Source: Coleofasciculus sp. FACHB-T130 (GTDB lineage Bacteria; Cyanobacteriota; Cyanobacteriia; Cyanobacteriales; FACHB-T130). Taken from it: a stretch of DNA of 64,000 nt. Positions 43,030-52,099 of this stretch are shown here, piece after piece. Within the stretch, counting starts at the first letter, position 1. Every line of letters starts with the position of its first letter. Under the pieces are notes generated by a model, which was not told the DNA's origin, searched no databases, and worked only from the letters and a program-made list of their open reading frames with translations. The DNA lies in assembly GCF_014695375.1 (NCBI RefSeq), contig NZ_JACJOG010000051.1, positions 1-64,000 on the forward strand. Direction: 5' to 3'. The translations under genes were made by a program, and so were the position numbers.

Positions 43030-45633
43030 TTGAAACGCCCATTCACGCACAAGATTAAATCAGTTCCTTCCTGTGCAGCAGACAAAGATGCGAAAGCGAA
43101 TCTGTCCGCAGGAAAGCTTTCCGGGGGAGAGTCAGGTTTATTGAAGCCAATTTCTCCAGAGGTTAACCGTCGGGCTCGCACCTCTGCCGCCATGATTGGA
43201 TTGGCAATCTCAATGGGCACCTCCAGCCTATTGCTGCCGCAACAAGGCGATGAAGCAAAGGCAGCCGATCCGGTCGCCACTGAGCCGACTGTTACCAACG
43301 CTCCTGCTGCAACAGATATTGCTGTTGCCGCTCCTGCCTCAAAAGTGGAGCCAGAAACAACTGCTTCAGTCGCAGCAATAAAGCCGGAATCCAAATCTGT
43401 CGCTGCTTCCCCAAAGGTAGTAGAGCCGGAATTCACATCTGAGGCCGTTTCCCCGAAGGTGGAGCTGGACGCTAAAGCAGAATCGAAACCAGCACCGCGC
43501 GTTATCGAACACAAGGTGCAGCAGGCACAGACAATTTGGCAATCGTCGAAGAACTATGGGGTAGAACCTGCCGCGATCGCCACTTCCAACAACATTAAAT
43601 CCAGCTCAGCTCTTCCAGCTGGACAAGTGGTGAAAATTCCTTCAGCGAACGGTATTGTTCACGAAGTGAAGCCGGGCGATACCGTCGAAAAGCTATCAGA
43701 GTCTTATGGTGTTCGCCCGATACAGGTGCAGCAATCATCTGGAGCGACAACATCGGATGGACTGCCGGTGGGTCAATCAGTCACGATTCCCGGCAACGTA
43801 AATGAGCTATTAAAAGCAAGACAAGACGCTGCCATGAGCCGCTTAAAGGAGCAGCGGAGCCGCTTGCAGAGCAGTCTGGCGGAGTTGCGGTCTGAGGAGA
43901 CGACAAAAGCATCTGCTGGTCAATTAGAGGTCACTGAAACAGCCCAAATTGATAGCTCTGAAGCTGCTGAGGTGGAAATAGCTGCTCCTAGAGTGCAAAT
44001 TCCGGTCGCGGTGCAGATGCTAGGGGAAAACGCCCCCAATCAGGTAATCAACCAAGTACCGTCCGTACCACGCAATATCGCGGTGCAGATGCTAGGGGAA
44101 AACGCCCCCAATCAGGTAATCAACCAAGTACCGTCCGTGCCACGCAATATCGCGGTGCAGATGCCAGGAGAAAACGCCTCCAATCGGGTGATTAACCACC
44201 TCCCATCGGCACAGGCACGGGAATCGCTAGAAGCATCCCCGCAGGCGATAGGGGTGAATGAAAGCGTACCAATCCCAGTACCGACCGCGACTAACCAAGC
44301 GCTGCCAATCCAGACAGTGGCACCCGTACCGATTGCCGTCGTCGAACCTAATGGGGTAACGGCAGATGTTTACCAGGTCAAGGCGGGAGATACGGTGGAT
44401 GCGATCGCTCGCATTCACGGCGTTTCCAGAGGAGAACTGCTGCGGATAAATCAGTTAGATAACCCGAACATGATTCGAGTGAATCAAGCACTGAAAATCC
44501 CGAAAAAACAGACTGTAACTGTAATTCCTGGTTTGAACGCTGCACTTAGACAATCCAAGTCTAATGTTGCTGTACCGAATCTCTCCGTTCCTACTTTGCC
44601 AACGGCTGTTCCCTTACCCGTCGCAGCAACACAGGTACGGGTGCAAAGTAGTGCTAACGTACCTATCGTCAAACCAATGTTAGTAGCGGGTAATCCGTTA
44701 CCCATTGCCACACCCGCTGCCACACCGATTGCCGAGAGGAACCAAACTCAGTCTGCTGGCTTGAAGCAAAACTCTGAGTACAGCACCCAGATTGAGAAAC
44801 TACGGGAAGACATCATCAAACTACGGCAGCAGTATCGTACCCAGCAAAACGGGGATACCGCTAACTCACAGAACGTTCCGGTTGCTAACATCTCGGTGCC
44901 AGTGACTCCCGCATTCGAGCCGGTTGCACCTGTCGTCAACAAACCGTTGCAACGTTCTGAATACTCGACTCCGATCAATCCAGAATTCAGCCCAAATCGT
45001 TATAACGAAGCCGTACAAGCAGAAATGCAAAAGCGGCAACGGCAACAACAGCGATCGCAGGCGGCAATCGAAATCAAAGTGCCCCCACCTGCTGCACCAC
45101 GGGCTAGAACCCAGAAGCCATTGGTGGCAGCAGCGCCCTCCGGAGCGGACACTTATAACCCGACACTCCGGCCCCCCTTCGGACAACAAGTTGCTCCAGA
45201 GTTACCGCCCCTCCCTGGTCCAAATCCCTACCTGCCGGATAGCCAAATCCAATTCAATGGCTACATCTGGCCCTCAAAGGGCGTTTTGACCTCTGGTTAT
45301 GGTCGGCGCTGGGGACGGATGCACAAGGGGATTGATATTGCGGCTCCGGTTGGCACACCCGTCGTGGCGGCAGCTCCTGGTGTCGTAGTCTATGCACGCT
45401 GGAATTCAGGTGGTTATGGAAATCTGGTGGACATTCAGCATCCGGATGGCAGTTTGACTCGCTATGCCCACAACAACCGGCTCCTGGTTCGCGAAGGCGA
45501 AGCAGTTGAGCAAGGTCAGCAGATTTCTGAGATGGGCAGCACCGGACGCAGCACTGGACCTCACCTTCACTTTGAGTTACATCCATCTGGAAAAGGAGCT
45601 ATCAACCCAATAGCTTTGCTACCTCGACGCTAA
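43030..45633 (+). CDS. LysM-repeat M23 murein hydrolase-like protein
   Basis: 867 residues, TTG start chosen because AGGAGG lies six bases upstream; the GTG at 43026 is in another frame. A hydrophobic segment (about 53-72, AAMIGLAISMGTSSLLL) anchors or exports the protein. Three LysM motifs follow (about 158-205, 209-258, 447-496), then a disordered Gln-rich region, then a C-terminal M23/LytM domain with His765 and Asp769 in HKGID, and His845 and His847 in HLHF, a complete zinc site. It should cut or remodel peptidoglycan in the periplasm. Residues about 327-398 contain three copies of a 24-residue repeat. Confidence 0.92.
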   Translation: MKRPFTHKIKSVPSCAADKDAKANLSAGKLSGGESGLLKPISPEVNRRARTSAAMIGLAISMGTSSLLLPQQGDEAKAADPVATEPTVTNAPAATDIAVAAPASKVEPETTASVAAIKPESKSVAASPKVVEPEFTSEAVSPKVELDAKAESKPAPRVIEHKVQQAQTIWQSSKNYGVEPAAIATSNNIKSSSALPAGQVVKIPSANGIVHEVKPGDTVEKLSESYGVRPIQVQQSSGATTSDGLPVGQSVTIPGNVNELLKARQDAAMSRLKEQRSRLQSSLAELRSEETTKASAGQLEVTETAQIDSSEAAEVEIAAPRVQIPVAVQMLGENAPNQVINQVPSVPRNIAVQMLGENAPNQVINQVPSVPRNIAVQMPGENASNRVINHLPSAQARESLEASPQAIGVNESVPIPVPTATNQALPIQTVAPVPIAVVEPNGVTADVYQVKAGDTVDAIARIHGVSRGELLRINQLDNPNMIRVNQALKIPKKQTVTVIPGLNAALRQSKSNVAVPNLSVPTLPTAVPLPVAATQVRVQSSANVPIVKPMLVAGNPLPIATPAATPIAERNQTQSAGLKQNSEYSTQIEKLREDIIKLRQQYRTQQNGDTANSQNVPVANISVPVTPAFEPVAPVVNKPLQRSEYSTPINPEFSPNRYNEAVQAEMQKRQRQQQRSQAAIEIKVPPPAAPRARTQKPLVAAAPSGADTYNPTLRPPFGQQVAPELPPLPGPNPYLPDSQIQFNGYIWPSKGVLTSGYGRRWGRMHKGIDIAAPVGTPVVAAAPGVVVYARWNSGGYGNLVDIQHPDGSLTRYAHNNRLLVREGEAVEQGQQISEMGSTGRSTGPHLHFELHPSGKGAINPIALLPRR
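44008..44223 (+). repeat. Three tandem 72-bp repeats in the LysM/M23 gene
   Basis: The unit starts GCGGTGCAGATGCTAGGG at 44008, 44080 and 44152. The first two copies are almost identical at DNA level; the third is diverged (QMPGENAS). Each codes 24 residues beginning AVQMLGENAP and lies in a linker between LysM motifs 2 and 3. Confidence 0.9.
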
Positions 45634-45653
45634 AAAAAGGCAAAAGACAAAGC

Positions 45654-45690
45654 AAAAGACAAAAGAAAATATATTCTTTTGTCTTTTTTC
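45654..45690 (+). terminator. Rho-independent terminator of the LysM/M23 gene
   Basis: AAAAGACAAAAGAA (45654-45667) pairs perfectly with TTCTTTTGTCTTTT (45674-45687) with a six-base loop, followed by T residues. It closes the transcript before tRNA-Met. Confidence 0.85.
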
Positions 45691-45759
45691 TTTTCTTGCG
45701 TGAGGGATAGCAATAATCACGCCAGTATGCTAGGATGATAAGGTTGTTCAAGAAAACTT

Positions 45760-45832
45760 GGCTCTGTAGCTCAGTGGTTAGAGCAGGGGACTCATAAGCC
45801 CAAGGTCGCAGGTTCAAATCCCGCCAGAGCCA
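45760..45832 (+). tRNA. tRNA-Met (CAT), elongator type
   Basis: 73 bases, no CCA encoded. Acceptor GGCTCTG pairs with CAGAGCC, D-arm GCTC/GAGC, anticodon loop CTCATAA giving CAT, T-loop TTCAAAT. The T-stem has an A-C mismatch also present in elongator tRNA-Met of Escherichia coli. The anticodon stem has GGG-CCC in the centre with imperfect outer pairs. Initiator tRNA lacks this pattern (no CCC before the anticodon loop), so elongator is preferred; the modified tRNA-Ile with CAT is less likely. Confidence 0.85.
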
Positions 45833-45903
45833 TTTTAAAAGTTATGAAAAGCTAGGACTGAGGAATGAGTAGGCTTGCGATCGTACTCATTCCTCGGTGC
45901 TAA

Positions 45904-47976
45904 TCAGTCAGAGTAGTGCCGGATGAGTTCGGCAACAGACCAAGCTTGAGCGATCGCTCCTTGAGCTGCATGAGGCGGATCGCCATCAAAAATTTCCGAA
46001 ACCGAACCCAGGCAGGCTGAGGACTGCAAGTGTTCAATCATCGACTGCCAATCAAAAGGGACGGGTTCTGAATCGTAGAGGCGCTTCCAGGCTCGGATAA
46101 AGGGGCCAATCAGCCAACTCCAAACCGTACCTTGGTGGTAGGCGCGATCGCGATATTGAGAATTCCCAGCATACGTCCCCACATAGCGGGGATCGGCGGG
46201 GTCGAGACTGCGGAGACCGTAGGGTGTCACTAAGCGATCGCCTGCTACCTTGAGGACAGACCGCCCTTGCTCGGTAGGAAACCCGCAATGATAGAGCGAG
46301 AGCGCCAAAACTGCATTCGGACGAATTGTGGGGTCTCGCACATCATCCGGTGCGATCGTATCGTAGAAATATCCCAGCGTCGGATTCCAGAACTTTTGCA
46401 GCGATCTCTTCACCTGTTGCGCCTGCTGAATATAGCGTTCTCGCTGGTTAATCCGCCTCTGTGAATTCGCGCCTCCTTCCCTTAATAACAATTCTGCCCA
46501 TCGGCTAGCCCAGCACAAAGCAGAGTACCAGAGAGCATTAATTTCTATAGGTTTACCCCGACGAGGCGTTACCGGCTGACCATCAACCACCGCATCCATC
46601 CAGGTAAGCGCCACTCCTGGCGCATCCCAGGTAACTAGCCCATCCGTGGCATCAATCCGGACATTGTACAGGGTGCCAGCCATAAAGCTTTTGTAAATCT
46701 GCCGCACCACAGGATATTGCTGAGCCAGAAAATCCCAATCCTGCGTTGCTTCTAGGTAAAGACCCAAAGTTTCAATCCACCACAGCGCAGCATCAATACT
46801 GTTGTAAAATGGCTCAGCTCCAGTATCTGGAAACGCATTCGGAATCAAACCATTCCGACAATAGCGCCCAAAAGTTTCCAGCAGTCCCTTCGCTAACTCA
46901 TAGCGCCCAGTCGCTAAAGCTAGTCCTGGTAGAGCAATTAGCGTATCGCGTCCCCAGTCATTAAACCAGGGGTAGCCAGCAATCACAGTCGGGCCAGCAA
47001 TGGAAGCGCGGTAGACAATAAATTGATCGCCTGCTCGCAACAGCTGCTGGCAAATATCATTGTCAATGTCATTGTTAATGGTTGAGAGTTCGTTGCCATG
47101 AACCCTCAACAAGGGACGGCGAAGCGCTTTCAGTCGTTGTTGCTCAACCTGCACTGCTTGCTCAAAGTCTAGGGAACTGAGCTGTGATTGTTTGGAGTTA
47201 CATAATCCCACTTTCGCTTCTAGGGTGAGGGAGTCTCCCGGTTGTAGGGGTACTGTCAGGTATCCAGGGCTGTAGAGGTCTTCCTTGTCCCCCAATCCCC
47301 GCCGCTTCTCTTCTGGATAGTAATAATGCCAATACCAAACGGTGTCTGGTTGATAGCGACCCTTACTCCAGCGCAATTGCCAGGGAGTCCCAGTCCAGTC
47401 AGGACGCATCCCTTGCAAGCAAATTTGCTTTTGACCGACTAATTGCGAGAAGGACAATCCGGAAGCGCCGGATTGCTGGTGGTGAAAGTCGCGATCGCCA
47501 ATTACCGGGCGTAACCTCAGCGTAGCCAACTCAGTGCCTTCATAGCGGTACTGAATCAAAATCCGGTGACAAAACTGGGGAGTACCTACTTGCTCAGTCT
47601 CCTTCCCGCTACTTACGCTCTGTGAGCTACTTTCTACTAAGCCATAGGGCATCACCAGCTGCCTGCTTAGCTGCCAGTTATCTTCACCCCAAACCCAACG
47701 GGGAAAGGGGTCAATGTCGAAAGAACGCAGTAGCTCATAGCCCAAAGGGTCAATTTTTCCATCTATCCAGAAATTCGTCCCCAGTGCAAATACCCGTCCT
47801 CCTACATCCAAACTGGCATCCAGGTGAGACAGTAATAAAGTGCGCTGACTCGGCGGATCGAGGGCGGCAATTAACCAACCGTGATAAGTCCGAGTCCGAG
47901 CATCACAAACCGTTCCACTGGCAAAACTTCCTAACCCGTTGGTGAGCAGCCACTCGCGCGTATCCAAATTCTTCAT
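45904..47976 (-). CDS. Glycogen debranching enzyme (amylo-alpha-1,6-glucosidase, GH133-type)
   Basis: 690 residues. The N-terminal domain starts REWLLTNGLGSFASGTVCDARTRTYHG, the GDE N-terminal motif. The C-terminal (alpha/alpha)6 domain holds PWFNDWGRDTLIALPG, the catalytic-region NSIDAALWWIETLG and QAWSVAELIR near the end. The enzyme releases glucose at alpha-1,6 branch points during glycogen use. Transcribed alone, divergent from peroxiredoxin. Confidence 0.93.
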   Translation of the reverse strand: MKNLDTREWLLTNGLGSFASGTVCDARTRTYHGWLIAALDPPSQRTLLLSHLDASLDVGGRVFALGTNFWIDGKIDPLGYELLRSFDIDPFPRWVWGEDNWQLSRQLVMPYGLVESSSQSVSSGKETEQVGTPQFCHRILIQYRYEGTELATLRLRPVIGDRDFHHQQSGASGLSFSQLVGQKQICLQGMRPDWTGTPWQLRWSKGRYQPDTVWYWHYYYPEEKRRGLGDKEDLYSPGYLTVPLQPGDSLTLEAKVGLCNSKQSQLSSLDFEQAVQVEQQRLKALRRPLLRVHGNELSTINNDIDNDICQQLLRAGDQFIVYRASIAGPTVIAGYPWFNDWGRDTLIALPGLALATGRYELAKGLLETFGRYCRNGLIPNAFPDTGAEPFYNSIDAALWWIETLGLYLEATQDWDFLAQQYPVVRQIYKSFMAGTLYNVRIDATDGLVTWDAPGVALTWMDAVVDGQPVTPRRGKPIEINALWYSALCWASRWAELLLREGGANSQRRINQRERYIQQAQQVKRSLQKFWNPTLGYFYDTIAPDDVRDPTIRPNAVLALSLYHCGFPTEQGRSVLKVAGDRLVTPYGLRSLDPADPRYVGTYAGNSQYRDRAYHQGTVWSWLIGPFIRAWKRLYDSEPVPFDWQSMIEHLQSSACLGSVSEIFDGDPPHAAQGAIAQAWSVAELIRHYSD

Positions 47977-48121
47977 TCCTACTCAAACTCGTTATGAGTA
48001 TGATATAGTTGTTACAGTTCGTAAATTAGCTGTCGTTGCGTCTAGGGTAGACCTCAACTAGATTACCCTTGACTCAGCACGAGTCAATGCAAAATCTATT
48101 CCATTTAAGGAGAATCTATTC

Positions 48122-48727
48122 ATGACCCACCACACAGAAGGCTGTCTTCGGGTTGGACAAACCGCCCCGGACTTTACCGCAACCGCTGTGGTCGATCAGG
48201 AATTCAAGACCATCAAACTGTCTGACTATCGTGGCAAATATGTAGTCTTGTTCTTCTATCCTCTTGACTTTACATTCGTTTGTCCTACAGAGATTACAGC
48301 TTTTAGTGACGCTTATTCAAAATTTCAGGATCTCAACACTGAAATCCTTGGTGTCTCTGTAGACAGTGAATTTTCCCACTTGGCATGGATTCAGACAGAC
48401 CGCAAGTCCGGCGGCGTCGGCGACCTAAACTATCCCCTCGTTTCCGATATTAAGAAAGAGATTAGTGCTGCTTTCAATGTCCTCGATCCAGAGGCAGGCA
48501 TTGCACTCCGGGGGCTGTTCATCATTGATAAAGAAGGCGTGATTCAGCACGCTACGATTAACAACCTGGCTTTTGGTCGCAACGTCGATGAGACTCTGCG
48601 GACGCTGCAAGCAATCCAGTACGTACAAACTAACCCCGACGAAGTTTGCCCCGCTGGTTGGCAACCGGGTGACAAGACAATGGTTCCCGACCCCGTCAAG
48701 TCAAAGGTCTTCTTTTCTGCCGTCTAA
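48122..48727 (+). CDS. 2-Cys peroxiredoxin
   Basis: 201 residues with AAGGAG upstream of the ATG. Peroxidatic Cys54 in FVCPTE, resolving Cys176 in EVCPAGW. Both hyperoxidation-sensitive motifs are visible: GGVG (97-100) and a C-terminal Phe-Phe (the YF motif) near residue 197. It reduces H2O2 and peroxides with thioredoxin. Cytosolic. A terminator follows. Confidence 0.96.
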   Translation: MTHHTEGCLRVGQTAPDFTATAVVDQEFKTIKLSDYRGKYVVLFFYPLDFTFVCPTEITAFSDAYSKFQDLNTEILGVSVDSEFSHLAWIQTDRKSGGVGDLNYPLVSDIKKEISAAFNVLDPEAGIALRGLFIIDKEGVIQHATINNLAFGRNVDETLRTLQAIQYVQTNPDEVCPAGWQPGDKTMVPDPVKSKVFFSAV

Positions 48728-48776
48728 ATTTCTGGTGTCGAGTTAGTTTCAGAACTGATTCAGTCGTCAATTAATC

Positions 48777-48813
48777 AAAAACCCCAATACATCTTGTATT
48801 GGGGTTTTTTTTT
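48777..48813 (+). terminator. Rho-independent terminator of the peroxiredoxin gene
   Basis: AAAACCCCAATACA (from 48778) pairs with TGTATTGGGGTTTT (to about 48808), followed by nine T in total. Three-base-scale loop. Strong. Confidence 0.92.
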
Positions 48814-48933
48814 AGGCTTGCGATCGCGTTAACTCCTGTAACGCTGCTTGCACGATATCTAGATGCTGCTGATTATATGCGATCGCGGCTATCCCTTCTC
48901 ACCATTACTCGTGCAGTCGTAGCGACTCACGCC

Positions 48934-49941
48934 TTATACTTTCTGACTCAGCAATTTTTTCTTGAGTTGCTGACACTCTTTTGCTAGCGGTAGGTTTAAT
49001 TCTGTAGCAATGGATAAGGCGCGATCGCAATACTCATTTGCCAGCCCTAAATCGCCTAATCTTTGATGAAGTCTTGCCAAGTTATACAGAGTTATAGGTT
49101 CATCACAACGAGCGACAACTTTTTTAAATATTTTCAGTGCTGTCTGTAAATTCTCTTCAGCTTGTAAATAGTCTTTTAATTCGATTAGGGTATTTCCCAA
49201 GTTACCAATTACCTTTCCTATAATCTCATCATCTCTTATCTCCTCTAGCTTGCTTAACACCTGCTTATAGTTATTGTTTGCCTGCGTGAAGTTTCCTAAG
49301 TAATAATGGACAACAGCTATGTTATTTAATGCTGTAGCTTCCCCAGTGAGGTTGCCTGTCTCTCGTGCAATTGCCAAATGCTGCTGATGGTAATCAATTG
49401 CATGGGGATAATCTCCTATGGATTTATAAGCAATGCCTAGATTGCCCAGCGTTTCCGCTTCTCCAGATCGGTCGCCTCTTGTTCGTACAATAGTCAAATA
49501 CTGTTTAAGATACTCAATCGCTTGATGGTAATCTCCGAAAGATAGGAATGCATTCCCTAAATTGCCTAGAAGTCTAGCATTTACCCTAAGATTTAATTTG
49601 CCTAAAAGTCTCTTGTACAGTTCAATCCTTTCCTGATGATATCCCCAAATTCCCAACTGAATATGTAATTCGTCCTTTGTAGGCGTATTGAGGCGAATAG
49701 AAAGGATATCACTAGCTCTTCTCCAATTCTCAACTTCACATAAATGATGAAACGCTTCTAAGTAGCCTCGCACTTTCTCTAAATTAGTAGCATCAGGCTT
49801 TGGTTTGTACTTCATAAGCCAGTTTACAACTGCTATGTAATCATCGAGCTTACTATCTAGGACTGAAGCCGCCAGATAGGGTGGATTGATGGCAAGTTCC
49901 GTGAGAATTAAATTCCCTGGTGGTGTAATGCTATCTGTCAT
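48934..49941 (-). CDS. TPR half of a split STAND protein
   Basis: 335 residues from the ATG at 49941. TPR repeats fill about 115-315 (LGNLGNAFLSFGDYHQAIEYL, then similar units). The start MTDSITPPGN is not TPR-like and no Shine-Dalgarno site precedes it. It is in the same frame as the NB-ARC gene just upstream: after that gene's TAA (49963-49965) there are seven sense codons and then this ATG. The family usually has both halves in one protein (NB-ARC then TPR). Expression as a separate protein is therefore uncertain. Confidence 0.75.
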   Translation of the reverse strand: MTDSITPPGNLILTELAINPPYLAASVLDSKLDDYIAVVNWLMKYKPKPDATNLEKVRGYLEAFHHLCEVENWRRASDILSIRLNTPTKDELHIQLGIWGYHQERIELYKRLLGKLNLRVNARLLGNLGNAFLSFGDYHQAIEYLKQYLTIVRTRGDRSGEAETLGNLGIAYKSIGDYPHAIDYHQQHLAIARETGNLTGEATALNNIAVVHYYLGNFTQANNNYKQVLSKLEEIRDDEIIGKVIGNLGNTLIELKDYLQAEENLQTALKIFKKVVARCDEPITLYNLARLHQRLGDLGLANEYCDRALSIATELNLPLAKECQQLKKKLLSQKV

Positions 49942-49962
49942 TACTGAGAGTGTCGTAGTTGT

Positions 49963-51426
49963 TTAGTTATCTCTATAAAGCTTTAATCGATGAGCGATCG
50001 CTACACTGCGAATTAGATTGTGTTGCCCGAAAAGACGCTCATCTTCGTGGTTAATTCCTCTATCCTCAACGAGATAGCGCTCGCGTAATGCCTGCAACGC
50101 ATCCTCGCACCGCTGCTGATCGTAACCCCGATATTCTAACTGACTCAGCCACCAACTCTCGGCTACCTCGCAGCGGTACACTGAGGCAGTGCAAAGCATA
50201 AAATAGGCATCATAAACATCGTTTTTTAGCCTGTCAAAGCTTTTATCAAGACGTATTTTAACTTGATTTTGCAATTCATGGCTGTATCGCTCTAGGTGCC
50301 AGCGATCGTCTTCTCCTTTAACTTTTCCTTCTTTACGGGCTAAGTCTAAAGCATTTTTTACCTCTTCAATCTCATTGCGGTATTTTTTCCAATAAGCTCG
50401 GACATTCTGCTGATAAGACTCTGCAATTTCTCCGACAATTACCCGCAACGCTAAAGGATGTCCGTCGTAGACTTCCCCAATCTGCCGAAGGGGACTATTA
50501 GGTGATTCTAGATCGTCCTCTAGCCTAGCTTTTCGGAACAATGCCACCTGCTCTGGTATTTCTAATCCTTTTAATAGTTGATGATGCCAAAAATTTTGAT
50601 ACCGGGAACATTCCAGCTTCAACTTCACTGGAAAATCTTGGGAAGTGATGATTATCCGACTCTGGCAAAATGGTTCTGACAACAAACTTAGAAAAAACTT
50701 CCTCCACTCATCATCTGCAAAATCATTCCAGCGAGTGTCTTCGCTTTTGCCTTTCGTTAGTAACTCCTCAAAAGAATCCATCAATACCAAATACTTATGT
50801 TCGCACAAGCATTTGACTAACTGCCGTCGCAGTTGCTCTGGCTTGCGCTCATCTTGTGGTGGCTTTTCTCCCCATTCCTCCAGCCATCTAGCCGCAACAC
50901 TAGCAAAATATGAATCTTTATTCCTATCTTCAAAATTCTCCCTATGTTCCGTCCAATCTCCCCGCAACTCAAAAACTAATCGTTCAGCGAGAGCAGTTTT
51001 GCCGATACCTGTTATCCCAACCAGTATCAAGACGCGACAATCACCCAATACCTTATTACTCAACTCTTTGACTAATATTTCTCGGCTTTCCCCTACCCAG
51101 TTATCGTTATAAGCAGAAAACTGTATTGGTGAAGCAGGTTGCGAGTTTGAACTACGTTCAACAACTTCTTCCCAGTTGACTCCTAAAACTTGGCAGAAGG
51201 CTTTGAAAGACTCAGTATTAATGGGCTTTTTTCCTTGCAGGAAACGTTTCCAAGTTATTAGTGAGACACCGTTGGCTAGTTGCTCGGAGCCTTCCCAGTT
51301 TTTGTCTGGCTCTAGAACCCTACTAGCTGCTTTAAGCCATTTTTCGTCCTCTACAGTCCATCCCTTTTCGTTCCTGGCTTGCTTAATTCTTGCTAGTCCC
51401 TTCTGTGAAGCTCTGAGCGAAGGCAT
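49963..51426 (-). CDS. HTH-NB-ARC STAND NTPase, interrupted by an in-frame stop
   Basis: 487 residues. Region 1-90 is a cro/C1-like helix-turn-helix (SLITWKRFLQGKKPIN). The NB-ARC NTPase follows: Walker A GITGIGKT (137-144), Walker B LVLMD (213-217), sensor RIIITS (257-262), GxP-like HPLALRV. A helical domain closes it and the frame ends in TAA at 49963. Seven codons later the same frame continues as TPRs for 335 residues. STAND proteins sense a ligand by repeats and oligomerise to act. Here the sensor half is cut off. The ATG at 51426 abuts a strong promoter (see below). Confidence 0.88.
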   Translation of the reverse strand: MPSLRASQKGLARIKQARNEKGWTVEDEKWLKAASRVLEPDKNWEGSEQLANGVSLITWKRFLQGKKPINTESFKAFCQVLGVNWEEVVERSSNSQPASPIQFSAYNDNWVGESREILVKELSNKVLGDCRVLILVGITGIGKTALAERLVFELRGDWTEHRENFEDRNKDSYFASVAARWLEEWGEKPPQDERKPEQLRRQLVKCLCEHKYLVLMDSFEELLTKGKSEDTRWNDFADDEWRKFFLSLLSEPFCQSRIIITSQDFPVKLKLECSRYQNFWHHQLLKGLEIPEQVALFRKARLEDDLESPNSPLRQIGEVYDGHPLALRVIVGEIAESYQQNVRAYWKKYRNEIEEVKNALDLARKEGKVKGEDDRWHLERYSHELQNQVKIRLDKSFDRLKNDVYDAYFMLCTASVYRCEVAESWWLSQLEYRGYDQQRCEDALQALRERYLVEDRGINHEDERLFGQHNLIRSVAIAHRLKLYRDN

Positions 51427-51454
51427 TTATACAACCTAAGTTTTTGATTGTCAA
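51426..51454 (-). promoter_or_regulatory. Near-consensus promoter abutting the STAND start codon
   Basis: On the minus strand TTGACA (51449-51454) and TATAAA (51426-51431) are separated by exactly 17 bases. The last A of the -10 is the A of the predicted ATG. An RNA starting seven bases later would begin inside the coding region. Confidence 0.45.
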
Positions 51455-51599
51455 GGTCAATTTTAGCTCAGTCTCACACTGAGCCTAATCTGCGTCTGGT
51501 GAAACTTGAGCAAATCAAGGATTCTGGATTGTGGGGGACAGCAAACAGCAAATTGCTTCTTCCTGGTAAAAACGAGCGCTCTGAATTAGGACTAAGACA

Positions 51600-51929
51600 A
51601 TGCAAGCTCAAAATTTTGTTCAACTGGAACTGCCTGTAAACCTGGAGAAAATTGACTACCTCAAGCCAATGCAAGAAGCAATTCAAAATATCCTAGACTT
51701 AATCTGGAAAGGAGTAATTTTGCAGATTTCGCCACCTGCTACGAAACATCTAATGAGTCAGCATGGAAAACTCATTGCTTTTAGTAATGGCGAAGCTTAC
51801 ATTAAAGTTTCATCGCTAGCGATTTTCCGAAGGGCTGAGAAGAAGTTGCCAGATGTAGAAGTCGCTTTCAAGAAAGCTTTTGGTTCCAGAGTCAAAGTTA
51901 GTTTAGTCATTGACAAAACTCTCAATTGA
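51600..51929 (+). CDS. Small protein like the C-terminal domain of cyanobacterial DnaX
   Basis: 109 residues. The pattern MSQHGKLIAF, EAYIKVSSLAIFRRAEKKLPDVEVAFKKAFG and KVSLVID resembles the last domain of cyanobacterial DNA polymerase III tau (MSQHGxLIxF, then a Leu-rich IS strand, then a helix ending in AF). No ATPase domain is present. It is divergent from the STAND gene and followed by a tiny overlapping frame. It could be a stand-alone relative that binds the clamp loader or its partners. Family call is from memory of one pattern. Confidence 0.5.
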   Translation: MQAQNFVQLELPVNLEKIDYLKPMQEAIQNILDLIWKGVILQISPPATKHLMSQHGKLIAFSNGEAYIKVSSLAIFRRAEKKLPDVEVAFKKAFGSRVKVSLVIDKTLN

Positions 51930-52081
51930 TAAGAAGAATAGGCCAAGAGCTTAAAATTAAGTCGCAACTCCAACTCAAAGGGGATGCGATTTTTGTTGGG
52001 ATGAAGGATGCGATCGCTCTCTCGTCCACGATTCGCCTCGGTTCGCAAAAAAGTAAAGAACTATTACAATTACAGCAATAA
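51926..52081 (+). CDS. Possible small protein overlapping the DnaX-C-like gene
   Basis: 51 residues from a TTG that overlaps the preceding stop as TTGA, giving IGQELKIKSQLQLKGDAIF then DAIALSS and KSKELLQLQQ. The frame is clean and the spacing to the PrxQ-like gene is 18 bases. No domain recognised; part of the text comes from a HIP1 site (DAIAL). It may be translated by coupling; it may also be chance. Confidence 0.3.
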   Translation: MIRRIGQELKIKSQLQLKGDAIFVGMKDAIALSSTIRLGSQKSKELLQLQQ

Positions 52082-52099
52082 GACCAAAATGATATACCG

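Noticed and set aside
43982-44223. CRISPR-like array because of regular repeats
   Set aside because: The 72-bp units are contiguous and code a repeated peptide with no spacers, so this is a coding tandem repeat.
45760-45832. tRNA-Ile2 (CAT anticodon, lysidine type)
   Set aside because: Overall arms match elongator tRNA-Met better, including the A-C pair in the T-stem; not fully excluded.
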